From: Aquabacterium sp.
GTDB taxonomy: Bacteria; Pseudomonadota; Gammaproteobacteria; Burkholderiales; Burkholderiaceae_C
Direction: 5' to 3'
DNA: 46,403 nt
NCBI RefSeq assembly: GCF_030652515.1
Contig: NZ_JAUSAR010000037.1
Span: 1 to 46,403 of the forward strand
The notes below the pieces were generated by a model. It made no database searches, was not told where the DNA came from, and saw only the letters and a list, made by a program, of their open reading frames with translations. Position numbers and translations under genes: made by a program. Numbering within the stretch: the first letter of the stretch is position 1; each line of letters begins with the position of its first letter. Of the stretch, positions 7,346 through 15,147 are shown piece by piece.

Positions 7346-9691
7346 TCAATCGTGCTTGCGCTCGCGTTCGCGCTGCCGCAGCACGTCGATCAGCACATTG
7401 AAGGTGCGCGCCAGGTGGCCGATCTCGTCCTGGGTTTTGACCGTGAGGTTGGCGGCCTCGTAGTCGCCGTTCTTCAGGGCATGGGCGGCGCGCGTCAGGG
7501 CGCGGATGGGCTGCACGATGGTGCGGGCGAACATCAAGGCCAGGGCCGTGAACAGCAGGCCCACCAGGCCCACGCTCCACAGCAACTGCGTGAACAGGCG
7601 CTTGAGCGGCGCCTCGAACAAGGCCTGTGATTCGCCCACGCCCACCACCCAGTTGTGCCCCTTGACCGGCGCGTAGCCCGCGATCTCCTGGCTGTTCGAC
7701 ACGGTGGAGTGGTAATCCACGTGGCCCACGTCTTGCGCGCCCACCATCACCTTGGCCAACTCGGGCATGTTCAGGCTGTCGATGTGGTCCCGCGCAAAGC
7801 GTTGGTCGGCGCGGATCTCGGCGGCCTTGGCGGCGGGCAAGGTGTCCAGACTGCTGTACAGCAAGGTGGCGTTGGGGTGGTACAGCAAGATGCCATCGCC
7901 ATCGACCAGGAAGGGCTCGCGCACCGAATCCTCTTGCGCCTCGTTGAGGATGGACACCACCGAGGTGGCCTTCAGGCGCAACACCACCGCGCCGATCACC
8001 TCGCGGCTTTCGTCAAACACCGGGTAGGCGAAGAACATGCCCGCCGTGCCCGTCACCGCGCCGACGACGATGCCGGTGATGTGTGGGCGCCCCGCCATGG
8101 CCGCCTTGAAGTACTCGCGGAACTTGAAGTTCTTGCCCATGACCGTGGCGTCGCTGGACACCACAGCCGTGCCCGCGGTGTCCATCACCATGATCAGGTG
8201 GATGTCGGGGTTGGAGCGCACCAGCGAATCCACCTTGGCCTTGATGGCGGGTTGGCGGGCCTCCAGCGGCTGGGCCAGGAAATCGACAAAGTCGGCGTCG
8301 TTGCCCATGGCACGCGCCTGGTTCTGGCTGTCGGTGATCAACTGCGACAAGCGCCCGGCCGTGCTTCGGGCCAGGTGCTCCAGGTTCTGCAGTTCACTGG
8401 CAGACACCGTGGCCAGGCTGGCGTGGTGGTTGTAGTAGGCCGTGATCATCATCGGCATGAGCGCGGTCAGCACCATGGCCAGCGTCATCTTGAGCGCCAG
8501 GGGCCACGACGAGGGCGAGGCCGCCCCACGCAGGTACACGCCCAGCCGCGCTTTCAAAAGATGGGGGGATTTCTTGATCAGGGCCCAGCCGGGCAGGTCC
8601 AGGTGATGCGCAGCGTCACCGGCGCGCAAGGCCTCCTGCAGGCCCATGCTGGACGCGTGGGCGGCGAACAGGGCACGGCGCCACGATTGGATATCTTGTG
8701 GCCGCTGCGTCGGGTCCATTTGCAGCGCCCAATCGATGGCGCCCAGGAACTGCGGGCTGAAGCGCCCCTCGCCGGCTTGCACCGCAGGCACCAGTGGATC
8801 TTGCGGCGCCATCTGGCGGTCCAGCGCATCGGGCGGCTTCTTGCCCGTGACCAGCCAGTACAGCGTGGCTCCGAAGGCGTAGATGTCGGTCCAGGCACCC
8901 TGGTGGCCATCTTCGTATTGCTCGATGGGCGCGTAGCCGGGCGTGACGGCGATGTCGGACTGATCGGACGCGCCCACCGCCTGCCGGGCCGAGCCGAAAT
9001 CCAGCAGCACCAGCGAGCCGTCGCCACGGCGGACCTGGATGTTGTCGGGCTTGATGTCGCGGTGCAGGAAGCCCGCCGCGTGCACCACCGACAGGCCGTC
9101 CAGCAAAGGCTGCAGCAGGAGCGACAGGGCCTTCTCGCCTTTGTTGGCGTGCTTGGGCCACCAGGCCTTGAGCGGGCTGCCGCGCTCGTATTCCAGCACC
9201 ATGTAGGCGGTCTGGTGGGCCTCAAAAAAGCGGGCCACACGCACGATGTTGGGGTGGCGGAAGGTGGCCAGGGTGCGGCCTTCGATCAGGAAGCTGTCGA
9301 GCCCATTCTGGTAGCGCTCGCGGTGGCGCGTGGAGTGGGCGGACACGGTTTTGCCCGAGGTGCGAAAGGCGATCTCCTCAGGCAGGTACTCCTTGATGGC
9401 CACGCGCGAGTTCAGGTTGACGTCGGTGGCCAGGTAGGTGATGCCGAAGCCGCCTTGGCCCAGCACCCGGTCGATGCGGTATTCGTGCAGGCGAAAGCCT
9501 GCTGGCAAGGCCAGGGCGGTGCTCCCGGTCTGCGCGGGGCGTGGTGGGGCGGGTGCTTGGGCTTGAACCGCTGGCGCGGTGTTGCCCTGGGGCCAATGGG
9601 GATCAATGATGGTCTGGTCATCGTCCTTCGGGCAGGCTGGCGCCACGACTGTCTTGTCGGGATCGTCCAGTTGGCTGTCCGCCGTGTTCAT
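7346..9691 (-). CDS. Membrane Ser/Thr protein kinase with double-Cache sensor and C-terminal HAMP
   Basis: 781-aa Hanks-type kinase with an unusual order. A Pro/Ala-rich N-terminus carries two possible FHA-binding threonines, T14 in DKTVV and T27 in DQTIID. The kinase domain (about 68-340) has the glycine loop GQGGFG (78-83), K100 in VAIKEY, HRDIKPDN (210-217) and DFG (231-233), all intact. A membrane segment (about 399-420) follows, then a double-Cache-like periplasmic domain, a second membrane segment near 700-722, and a HAMP domain that ends the protein in a charged tail (RQRERERKHD). Sensors usually place HAMP before the output domain; here the output is N-terminal and the HAMP is terminal. 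The ligand is unknown. ATG at 9691; no neighbouring FHA or phosphatase gene. Confidence 0.87.
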   Translation of the reverse strand: MNTADSQLDDPDKTVVAPACPKDDDQTIIDPHWPQGNTAPAVQAQAPAPPRPAQTGSTALALPAGFRLHEYRIDRVLGQGGFGITYLATDVNLNSRVAIKEYLPEEIAFRTSGKTVSAHSTRHRERYQNGLDSFLIEGRTLATFRHPNIVRVARFFEAHQTAYMVLEYERGSPLKAWWPKHANKGEKALSLLLQPLLDGLSVVHAAGFLHRDIKPDNIQVRRGDGSLVLLDFGSARQAVGASDQSDIAVTPGYAPIEQYEDGHQGAWTDIYAFGATLYWLVTGKKPPDALDRQMAPQDPLVPAVQAGEGRFSPQFLGAIDWALQMDPTQRPQDIQSWRRALFAAHASSMGLQEALRAGDAAHHLDLPGWALIKKSPHLLKARLGVYLRGAASPSSWPLALKMTLAMVLTALMPMMITAYYNHHASLATVSASELQNLEHLARSTAGRLSQLITDSQNQARAMGNDADFVDFLAQPLEARQPAIKAKVDSLVRSNPDIHLIMVMDTAGTAVVSSDATVMGKNFKFREYFKAAMAGRPHITGIVVGAVTGTAGMFFAYPVFDESREVIGAVVLRLKATSVVSILNEAQEDSVREPFLVDGDGILLYHPNATLLYSSLDTLPAAKAAEIRADQRFARDHIDSLNMPELAKVMVGAQDVGHVDYHSTVSNSQEIAGYAPVKGHNWVVGVGESQALFEAPLKRLFTQLLWSVGLVGLLFTALALMFARTIVQPIRALTRAAHALKNGDYEAANLTVKTQDEIGHLARTFNVLIDVLRQRERERKHD

Positions 9692-9788
9692 GCCGTGCCG
9701 TGCTCCAAATCGCCAAGCAGGCAGTGTCCCTCAGTTCGTGCGCCTGCATCCGCGCCAGCGTGGTTGCATCTGCGATTCAGCAGCAAAG

Positions 9789-10709
9789 ATGCACACGAAA
9801 CCTGATCCCCGACAATGGCCCATGCCCATCACTTTTGCATTGCTCGCCTGCGCCATCGCTTCGGCATGGTGGCCCACCAAGGCATTTCCTGGCAGCAAGG
9901 GATTGCTGCTTGCGCCCTGGATGATCTTGTTCGCGGCCGCCATGGTGGCGGCTTGCTTCGCTGGGGTGTTGACCGCCACTGCCGTCGTGGCGCTCCTTGT
10001 GATGACAGGCATTTGCTTGAAGGCCGCGAGCCTGGAGACGCGCCAGCAGCAAGCCGGGGCATGGACTTGGGCTGCAGGAGGGCTGGGCTTGGCCTTGGCA
10101 GTGCATGCGCTGCCCGGCTTTCACAACCCCTTGCTGGTCAACGCCGTGCGCACGACCCCGGATGCGGTGCCATTCACGCTGTACGCCAATTTCGACAAGG
10201 GCAGCGTCGGCCTGTTGCTACTGGCCTGTTTGGCGCCCCGCCTGGCCTCCTGGCAAGATGCGCGCGCTGCCGTGGCGCCGACGCTTGTCGCCGTCTTGGC
10301 CACCGCAGCCGCGGCGATTGGGGCGGCTTGGCTGGCCGGCCATGTGCGCTTCGAACCCAAGCTGGGCGCCGCACTGCCGCCGTTTGCGCCGACCTTCCTG
10401 TTCGTCAACTTGTTCTTCACCTGCGTGGCTGAAGAGGCGTTCTTTCGTGGGCTGATTCAGGAGCGGCTGACGCGCGCCCTGGCGCACCGACCCGGGCTGA
10501 TTTTCTTGCCCATCCTCTTGTCTGCCGCCTTGTTCGGATTGGCGCATCTGGGGGGCGGGCCGCTTTACATGGCGTTTGCCACACTCGCCGGGCTGGGTTA
10601 TGCGGGGGTGTACGCCAAGACCCGTCGCGTGGAGGCTGCGGTGGTGACGCACTTTGCGGTCAATGCGACGCACTTCATTTTCTTTACTTATCCTGCTTTG
10701 GGCAGATGA
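9789..10709 (+). CDS. CPBP family intramembrane glutamic protease
   Basis: Multi-pass membrane protein of 306 aa related to the CAAX-processing Rce1/Abi family. The three active-site motifs are present in order near the C-terminus: EEAFFRGLIQERL (Glu-Glu and Arg), FGLAHLGGGPLY (His) and HFAVNATHFIFF (His and Asn). About seven to eight hydrophobic segments precede or surround them. Bacterial members have been tied to bacteriocin self-immunity or membrane protein processing, but the substrate here is unknown. The start is uncertain: the ATG at 9789 has only weak SD support, and the ATG at 9822 (MPITFALL) begins right at the first hydrophobic segment. It is divergent from the kinase gene with about 100 bp between. 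Confidence 0.82.
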   Translation: MHTKPDPRQWPMPITFALLACAIASAWWPTKAFPGSKGLLLAPWMILFAAAMVAACFAGVLTATAVVALLVMTGICLKAASLETRQQQAGAWTWAAGGLGLALAVHALPGFHNPLLVNAVRTTPDAVPFTLYANFDKGSVGLLLLACLAPRLASWQDARAAVAPTLVAVLATAAAAIGAAWLAGHVRFEPKLGAALPPFAPTFLFVNLFFTCVAEEAFFRGLIQERLTRALAHRPGLIFLPILLSAALFGLAHLGGGPLYMAFATLAGLGYAGVYAKTRRVEAAVVTHFAVNATHFIFFTYPALGR

Positions 10710-10792
10710 CAGTGTTGGGGAGGGTGACTGGTACCTCATGACATTCGTCGGCCGCTTGAGCCTGCGAGCATGATCTCTGCAGGCGCGCGCGC

Positions 10793-11233
10793 TCATACCT
10801 TGGCGAGGAAGGACGCCGCATCACCCGCTTCACATTTCCAGTCTGCGAAGACCCCAACCAGATTGCATTCCACGCAGTGGCAAGCAATGTAGTACCAGCG
10901 CACGTCATGTGTGCCCTCGTACACGGAGACGCCGGACATCAGCTCGAACACCTCGTTCTCGCACACGCACTCGTGCGCCTCGGGGGCGGCCTCATCAACG
11001 TAGTCCGCGCTGTCGCCCATCAGGTGTTCCTGCCCGCAGTCGGTGCAGGTGCGGATTGCCACGCCGGCTTCTTCATCGGTCTGCAGCGCAAAAGTCCGGC
11101 ACCCGCAATCGCATTTGGACGAGGCAAACCGGACGGCCTCATGGCGATTCGCAACGCTGTAGCTGCGCAGCTCGGCTTGGGTGTCGCCGGACGTCGTCCC
11201 GTACCAGAACTCGCCCTTCTTCGTCAGTGCCAT
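10793..11233 (-). CDS. Cys-rich hypothetical protein, zinc-ribbon-like
   Basis: Unrecognised soluble protein of 146 aa. It starts MALTKKGEFWYGTTSGDTQ and then carries several paired cysteines: CDCGC, CTDCG about 20 residues later, ECVCENE, and near the end CHCVECN followed by DWKC. These look like two zinc-ribbon or rubredoxin-type knuckle pairs, so metal binding is inferred. Acidic and small, with no signal peptide or membrane segment. The ATG at 11233 has GGAACAG 5-11 nt upstream and is preferred over a TTG at 11254. It stands alone between the CPBP gene and a gene-poor stretch, and its codon use looks less GC-biased than the flanking housekeeping genes. Confidence 0.65.
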   Translation of the reverse strand: MALTKKGEFWYGTTSGDTQAELRSYSVANRHEAVRFASSKCDCGCRTFALQTDEEAGVAIRTCTDCGQEHLMGDSADYVDEAAPEAHECVCENEVFELMSGVSVYEGTHDVRWYYIACHCVECNLVGVFADWKCEAGDAASFLAKV

Positions 11234-11663
11234 TGATGCTGTTCCATTCTTCAAGGTGGGCTTCCCGGCAGAATGACGCCAGGCTTGCCCCGATCATCTG
11301 GATTTTGCCTGGAGGCACGGTGAATCGTCGTCAAGGGCCCGGGTCGGGGTGATCGCCGACAAGGGCTGCGGACATCCTTGAATGCCGATTCTTGGAGGTC
11401 GCAACCATCCGGCGGCCTCTCCGGTTCGAATGGCTCCTATCGGCCTGGAGCCGAAACGCATAGGCGACCGGCAGGTGTGCAGCGGTTGCTGGCAGTGGTG
11501 GCCACACGCTGAACTCACGGCCTAAGCAACATTGCAGTCAATGGGCCAACGCGCCTGAAGCCACAGGAATGACCGGTTTCGACGGCACTGCTGACATGGT
11601 CACTGTCGTCACTTAGGCAGCGTCACTTCGGCATAGATCATGCAGCCTCTCAAGGTACCGAAC
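11234..11663. other. Gene-poor stretch of about 430 bp at the edge of the accessory block
   Basis: No coding region is supported on either strand; the short open frames have no family features or ribosome-binding sites. It contains one copy of a diverged repeat (11478-11506), described separately. No terminator or promoter stands out. Confidence 0.5.
11478..11506 (+). repeat. Diverged intergenic repeat, copy 1
   Basis: Begins with TGCAGCGGTTGCTG (11478-11491), identical to 22839-22852, after which both copies continue with recognisable but imperfect similarity (GTGG, GCC, TTCACG-like blocks) for about 25 bases. Both copies lie in gene-free DNA of the same accessory block, suggesting remnants of a dispersed element. 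Confidence 0.35.
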
Positions 11664-12428
11664 TCACCCGCCCGACTCAGAGGAGTCTGGGGCACTTGTG
11701 GGCGCCTCTTCGCTTGCCGCTGAATCTCCGTTGAAGAAGCGCGCGAAGCCACTGATTGGCGGCAATGGCTTGTACACCAATGCAACGGACTCCTCCGGCG
11801 AGATCCCGAGTACACGCAGAATCAGTGCGGTTGTCCGCCTTGGCAGGTCCATGTCGTCTTTCGCAGCCGCTCTATCGGCAGCGTGGCCCTGCGCGAGGTT
11901 ACCCAGCGCCATCTGCAGCTCCCCGCGCTCGACGCGGAGCATGGCATGAAGCGTGCCGACAATCGCCACCACGCTCATCGGCACGTCGTCTACCTTGAAG
12001 CGCTTTTGCGCGAGCCCGTCAAAAACGTCCCGCAAAAAGAATTTGCCCAGACCGTTGGCGGCAGATGCCGGCCGCATCAACGAGCTGGACAAGAACTTGC
12101 CCCATAGCGGATCCGCACGCGCCTGAAGCAAGGTGTATTGCAGGCCCGCACTCAATCGCTCAGCAGGGTCGATCAGGTGCCGGGTTGCGGCGTCCACGAC
12201 CTTGCCTGATGCCTCCAGCACCTCTTCGACCAAGGCGTTGTAGATCGCCTCCTTCGAAGCGAAATAAGTATAGAAGGTCCCAAAACCGACATCTGCCGCC
12301 GTGGTGATTTCTTGAATCGAAACCTCGGGGCCGCCGGTCTCCGCCATCAAGGCATAGGCCGCTTCCATCAGGCGCAGACGGGTAGCCTGCTTGCGCTTTT
12401 CTACGCGGGGACGTCTGGTGGCAGTCAC
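11664..12428 (-). CDS. TetR family transcriptional regulator (VOC/monooxygenase operon)
   Basis: 254-aa DNA-binding regulator. The N-terminal TetR helix-turn-helix is clear: RLRLMEAAYALMAETGG, then VSIQEITTAADVGFGTFYTYF with SKEAIY. The ligand domain is variable, and the C-terminal tail is long and Ser/Ala-rich (ASEEAPTSAPDSSES), longer than usual for the family. The GTG at 12428 is chosen because AGGAG lies 5 nt upstream; a GTG at 12446 has no such element. The gene is divergent from the VOC/monooxygenase/FAH genes across a 132-bp region with two palindromes, so it most likely represses them and is relieved by an aromatic or related ligand (inference). Confidence 0.87.
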   Translation of the reverse strand: MTATRRPRVEKRKQATRLRLMEAAYALMAETGGPEVSIQEITTAADVGFGTFYTYFASKEAIYNALVEEVLEASGKVVDAATRHLIDPAERLSAGLQYTLLQARADPLWGKFLSSSLMRPASAANGLGKFFLRDVFDGLAQKRFKVDDVPMSVVAIVGTLHAMLRVERGELQMALGNLAQGHAADRAAAKDDMDLPRRTTALILRVLGISPEESVALVYKPLPPISGFARFFNGDSAASEEAPTSAPDSSESGG

Positions 12429-12433
12429 GGTTA

Positions 12434-12438
12434 CTCCT
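12434..12438 (-). promoter_or_regulatory. Ribosome-binding site deciding the tetR GTG start
   Basis: AGGAG on the minus strand, 5 nt before GTG at 12428. It selects this GTG over the in-frame GTG at 12446, which lies upstream of the site. Confidence 0.7.
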
Positions 12439-12470
12439 AGTCGCACCCATTCTAACCGCCGCCCTCATGG

Positions 12471-12505
12471 AAATCGATTAACTGTCATACTCGATTTGAA
12501 ATCGA
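12471..12505. promoter_or_regulatory. Palindrome pair, likely TetR operators
   Basis: A perfect 15-bp inverted repeat TCGATTT-G-AAATCGA (12491-12505), and 12 bp before it the related palindrome AATCGATT (12472-12479). They lie between the divergent tetR and VOC genes, and the larger one covers the expected -35 position of the TATACT hexamer at 12514-12519. Confidence 0.55.
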
Positions 12506-12513
12506 CTTGTGTT

Positions 12514-12519
12514 TATACT
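12514..12519 (+). promoter_or_regulatory. -10 hexamer of the VOC/monooxygenase operon
   Basis: TATACT (5 of 6 consensus bases) about 40 nt before the VOC ATG. The -35 region 17 nt upstream (TCGATT) is poor and lies within the palindrome. Confidence 0.4.
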
Positions 12520-12560
12520 GCGTCCATTTCACCCATTCATCACGATGACGGAGCCATCAC

Positions 12561-13196
12561 ATGGCAAAACCTTCCGATCAAAGCGGCGCTGCCGCGAAGC
12601 CCATTCCGCAGTACATCGCACATTGGGTGTGCAAGACCGCCCGGCGCGAGGAGGTGATCGCGTGGTACCAGCAAGCGTTCGATGCGGAGATCGTTCACAT
12701 CGACAAGACCATCGCCTTCCTGACGTGGGATGGCGAGAGCCATCGACTCGCTTTGGTGAACTTGCCATCGTGGCTGCGGTTTCTCTTTCCCTTGTCGAAG
12801 ATTCGCCGCAAGCTCTATGGCTTTGACCACATCGCGCTGGCCTTTCGTTCACTGGAAGACCTGCTTGGCACCTATGTGCGCATGCGTGATAGAGGCATCC
12901 AGCCGGTCTGGTGCATCAACCACGGCCTGACGACGTCCATCTATTACGAAGATCCGGATGGCATCAGGCTGGAGTTCCAAGTCGAAAACTTCGATACCCC
13001 CGAGGAGACAAAACGCTACTTCAGCAGCGAGGCCTTCGCCAAGAACCCCATCGGCGTGAACTTCGATCCCGAGTACCTGCTCAAGCAATTCCGCGCCGGC
13101 GTACCGGTCAAGGAACTCATGCGGCAAGGGGCGGGCACGCCGCCGGGCCAAAAGCAAGTGGGCAACATGAAGGCCATCAACTGGAGGACACTGTGA
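12561..13196 (+). CDS. VOC family protein, extradiol-dioxygenase-like
   Basis: Vicinal-oxygen-chelate fold protein of 211 aa, likely an iron-dependent ring-cleaving dioxygenase or a related lyase. Metal ligands fit the fold: H21 (IAHWVCK), H90 (GFDHIALAF) and E138 (DPDGIRLEFQVEN), the H-H-E arrangement of type I extradiol enzymes. At about 210 aa it is shorter than two-domain biphenyl-diol dioxygenases and closer to single-domain members, so exact chemistry is uncertain. A CGGAG element precedes the ATG at 12561. It is first in a three-gene set with a FAD monooxygenase (its ATG overlaps this stop as TGATG) and an FAH hydrolase, a hydroxylate-cleave-hydrolyse series typical of aromatic breakdown. 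Confidence 0.83.
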   Translation: MAKPSDQSGAAAKPIPQYIAHWVCKTARREEVIAWYQQAFDAEIVHIDKTIAFLTWDGESHRLALVNLPSWLRFLFPLSKIRRKLYGFDHIALAFRSLEDLLGTYVRMRDRGIQPVWCINHGLTTSIYYEDPDGIRLEFQVENFDTPEETKRYFSSEAFAKNPIGVNFDPEYLLKQFRAGVPVKELMRQGAGTPPGQKQVGNMKAINWRTL

Positions 13197-15067
13197 TGAG
13201 CACGCAAAAGGCAAGCGCGCCCGTGATCATCGTTGGCGCAGGCGCCACGGGCTGCACCTTGGCACTCCTGCTGGCTGGCTACGGCATCCCAAGCATCCTG
13301 CTTGAGCGACGCAAGGCGCCCATGCAACATCCGGCTGCGCATGTCGTCAATGGCCGCAGCTTTGAAATTTGGGCCGGCTACTCCGAGGACATGGCCCAAG
13401 ACCTCTTGGCGCTGTGCCCACCCATCGAAGACATCGGCGAGATTCGCTGGTGCACCAGCTTGGCCGAGCCATCGCTGGGCGGCTTGAACGTCCTGGGTGA
13501 CCAGAAGCGGGTCGACGAGGTCTTGACGCACTGCCACTATCACATCTCCCACATCGGCCAGCATCAACTCATGCCCGCCTTGTGGGCTTGGGTGGAGAAA
13601 GAACCGCTCATTTCGTTTGTCAAGGGCGCGAACGTTCAGGCGTTCACGACCAGCCACGTTGGCGTGACAGTGAAGGTCGATCAGCAGGATGGCAGCGCAT
13701 CAACACTTGAGGCCGACTGGCTGGTCGGTGCGGATGGTGCCAACAGCGCCGTCCGGGAAGCGCTTGGCATTGAGTTGAAAGGGCCTGTCCTGGCACACAT
13801 GGCCAGCGTCTTCTTCAGGGCCAACCTGGATGCGATCCTGCCCAAGCCTTACCCGCTTTTGACGTGGCTCTACAACCCCGACTTCTGCGGCGTGTTGATC
13901 AAACATGCCGATGACCACTACATCCTGATGGGACCGTTCGTCTGCCGAGATCAGGAAATGGTCCGCGATCCGCAAGCCTACTGGGCACGAATCATTCCAA
14001 CGGTCATTGGTGAGCAAACGCCCTTTGAGATCAAGACGCAAGGCAACTGGAGCATGACCGCCCAGCAAGCGAGCCGCTATCGAGATGGTCGAGCCTTGCT
14101 CGCGGGTGACGCCGCGCACCGCTTTCCACACACCGGTGGCTTTGGCCTCAATGGCGGCGTGCAGGATGCCCAGAACATCGCATGGAAGCTGGCTGCAGTC
14201 CTTGAAGGGCGCGCGAAGGACACCTTGCTGGACTCGTATGAAGTCGAGCGAAAGGCTGTCATTCAGCTCTTCCTGGCGCAAAGTGTTGGCAATCACTTCA
14301 AGCTTGACGAAGTGACCACCTACCTCAACATCACCAATCGGAGCCTGATGGGGGTCACCCGGGCTTTTGCATCCGCGCCGCTCAAGTGGTTGCCAGGACG
14401 ACTCAAGGGGCGCTTGGCCGATGGGATGATGAAGCTGGCATTCAGCAAGACCAAGCTGCTTAGCCGAAAGACCAAGCAGGCTGACAAGCTGCGCAAGCAG
14501 ATCGCCGATGCGATCCCAGGCCAAATCGAGCACTTTGTGTCGACGGGCCTGGAGTTTGGCTACGCCTACAAAGCTGGCTTGGTGATCCCGGAAGCTTTGC
14601 CTCAACCCAAAATTGGCGCCGGTGTGGTGGACTACAAGCCCACGACATGGCCTGGCGCTCGTCTGCCCCATGTCCCTGTCCTTCATGAAGGGCAGACCAA
14701 GCCGCTGATCCATCTGGTGGACAAGCGCAAGTTCACCCTGATCGTGCACGATGCCGATGCGTGGACACAGGCCTTGAGCCAGTCGACAGGTCTGGCGCGC
14801 TGCCGTCACTTAACGGTCGTGTTGGCCCAATCGAGCCTGTCTTCTGATCCGCAATGGCCTGTGCGGCAGTTGGAGGTCGGTCAGCACGGTGCGGTCCTTG
14901 TGCGCCCAGATGGGCACGTCGCCTGGAGAACGCACAAGCATGCGGCTTCATCCATAGAAGCATTGAACCAAGCGATGACCAGTTTGACGACATGCTTTGT
15001 CTCGGACCAGCGCCCTGTGCCCATGCCCAGTCCATCGCACCAATTGTCAGTACGCAGAACAGCCTGA
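13196..15067 (+). CDS. FAD-dependent aromatic monooxygenase, phenol hydroxylase/MhpA-like
   Basis: Group A flavoprotein hydroxylase of 623 aa that would insert oxygen into an aromatic or polyketide-like ring with NAD(P)H. Motifs in order: FAD dinucleotide GAGATG (14-19), the second FAD/NADPH motif VGADGANSAVRE near residue 180, and the ribose-binding LAGDAAHRFPHTGGFGLNGG with G304-D305. The region after about 460 resembles the thioredoxin-like C-terminal domain of phenol hydroxylases. The ATG at 13196 overlaps the VOC stop (TGATG), and GGAGG lies 10 nt upstream, so the two genes are translationally coupled. The frame is open far upstream but only inside the VOC gene. The substrate cannot be read from sequence. 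Confidence 0.9.
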   Translation: MSTQKASAPVIIVGAGATGCTLALLLAGYGIPSILLERRKAPMQHPAAHVVNGRSFEIWAGYSEDMAQDLLALCPPIEDIGEIRWCTSLAEPSLGGLNVLGDQKRVDEVLTHCHYHISHIGQHQLMPALWAWVEKEPLISFVKGANVQAFTTSHVGVTVKVDQQDGSASTLEADWLVGADGANSAVREALGIELKGPVLAHMASVFFRANLDAILPKPYPLLTWLYNPDFCGVLIKHADDHYILMGPFVCRDQEMVRDPQAYWARIIPTVIGEQTPFEIKTQGNWSMTAQQASRYRDGRALLAGDAAHRFPHTGGFGLNGGVQDAQNIAWKLAAVLEGRAKDTLLDSYEVERKAVIQLFLAQSVGNHFKLDEVTTYLNITNRSLMGVTRAFASAPLKWLPGRLKGRLADGMMKLAFSKTKLLSRKTKQADKLRKQIADAIPGQIEHFVSTGLEFGYAYKAGLVIPEALPQPKIGAGVVDYKPTTWPGARLPHVPVLHEGQTKPLIHLVDKRKFTLIVHDADAWTQALSQSTGLARCRHLTVVLAQSSLSSDPQWPVRQLEVGQHGAVLVRPDGHVAWRTHKHAASSIEALNQAMTSLTTCFVSDQRPVPMPSPSHQLSVRRTA

Positions 15068-15147
15068 ACAAGCTCCGGTGGGCCCCTCTACGCAACTGCC
15101 AAGTCGGGCACCCGCGCCTTCCTGTCACTTCACGAGTTTTCTCCACC

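Noticed and set aside
7655..9805. 716-codon plus-strand open frame opposite the kinase gene
   Set aside because: Composition is typical of a shadow (many His, Arg, Gln, Val in repeats), and the minus strand encodes a complete kinase-Cache-HAMP protein.
11294..11518. Minus-strand 74-codon frame as a small gene
   Set aside because: No ribosome-binding site or family pattern, and it overlaps the repeat copy at 11478.
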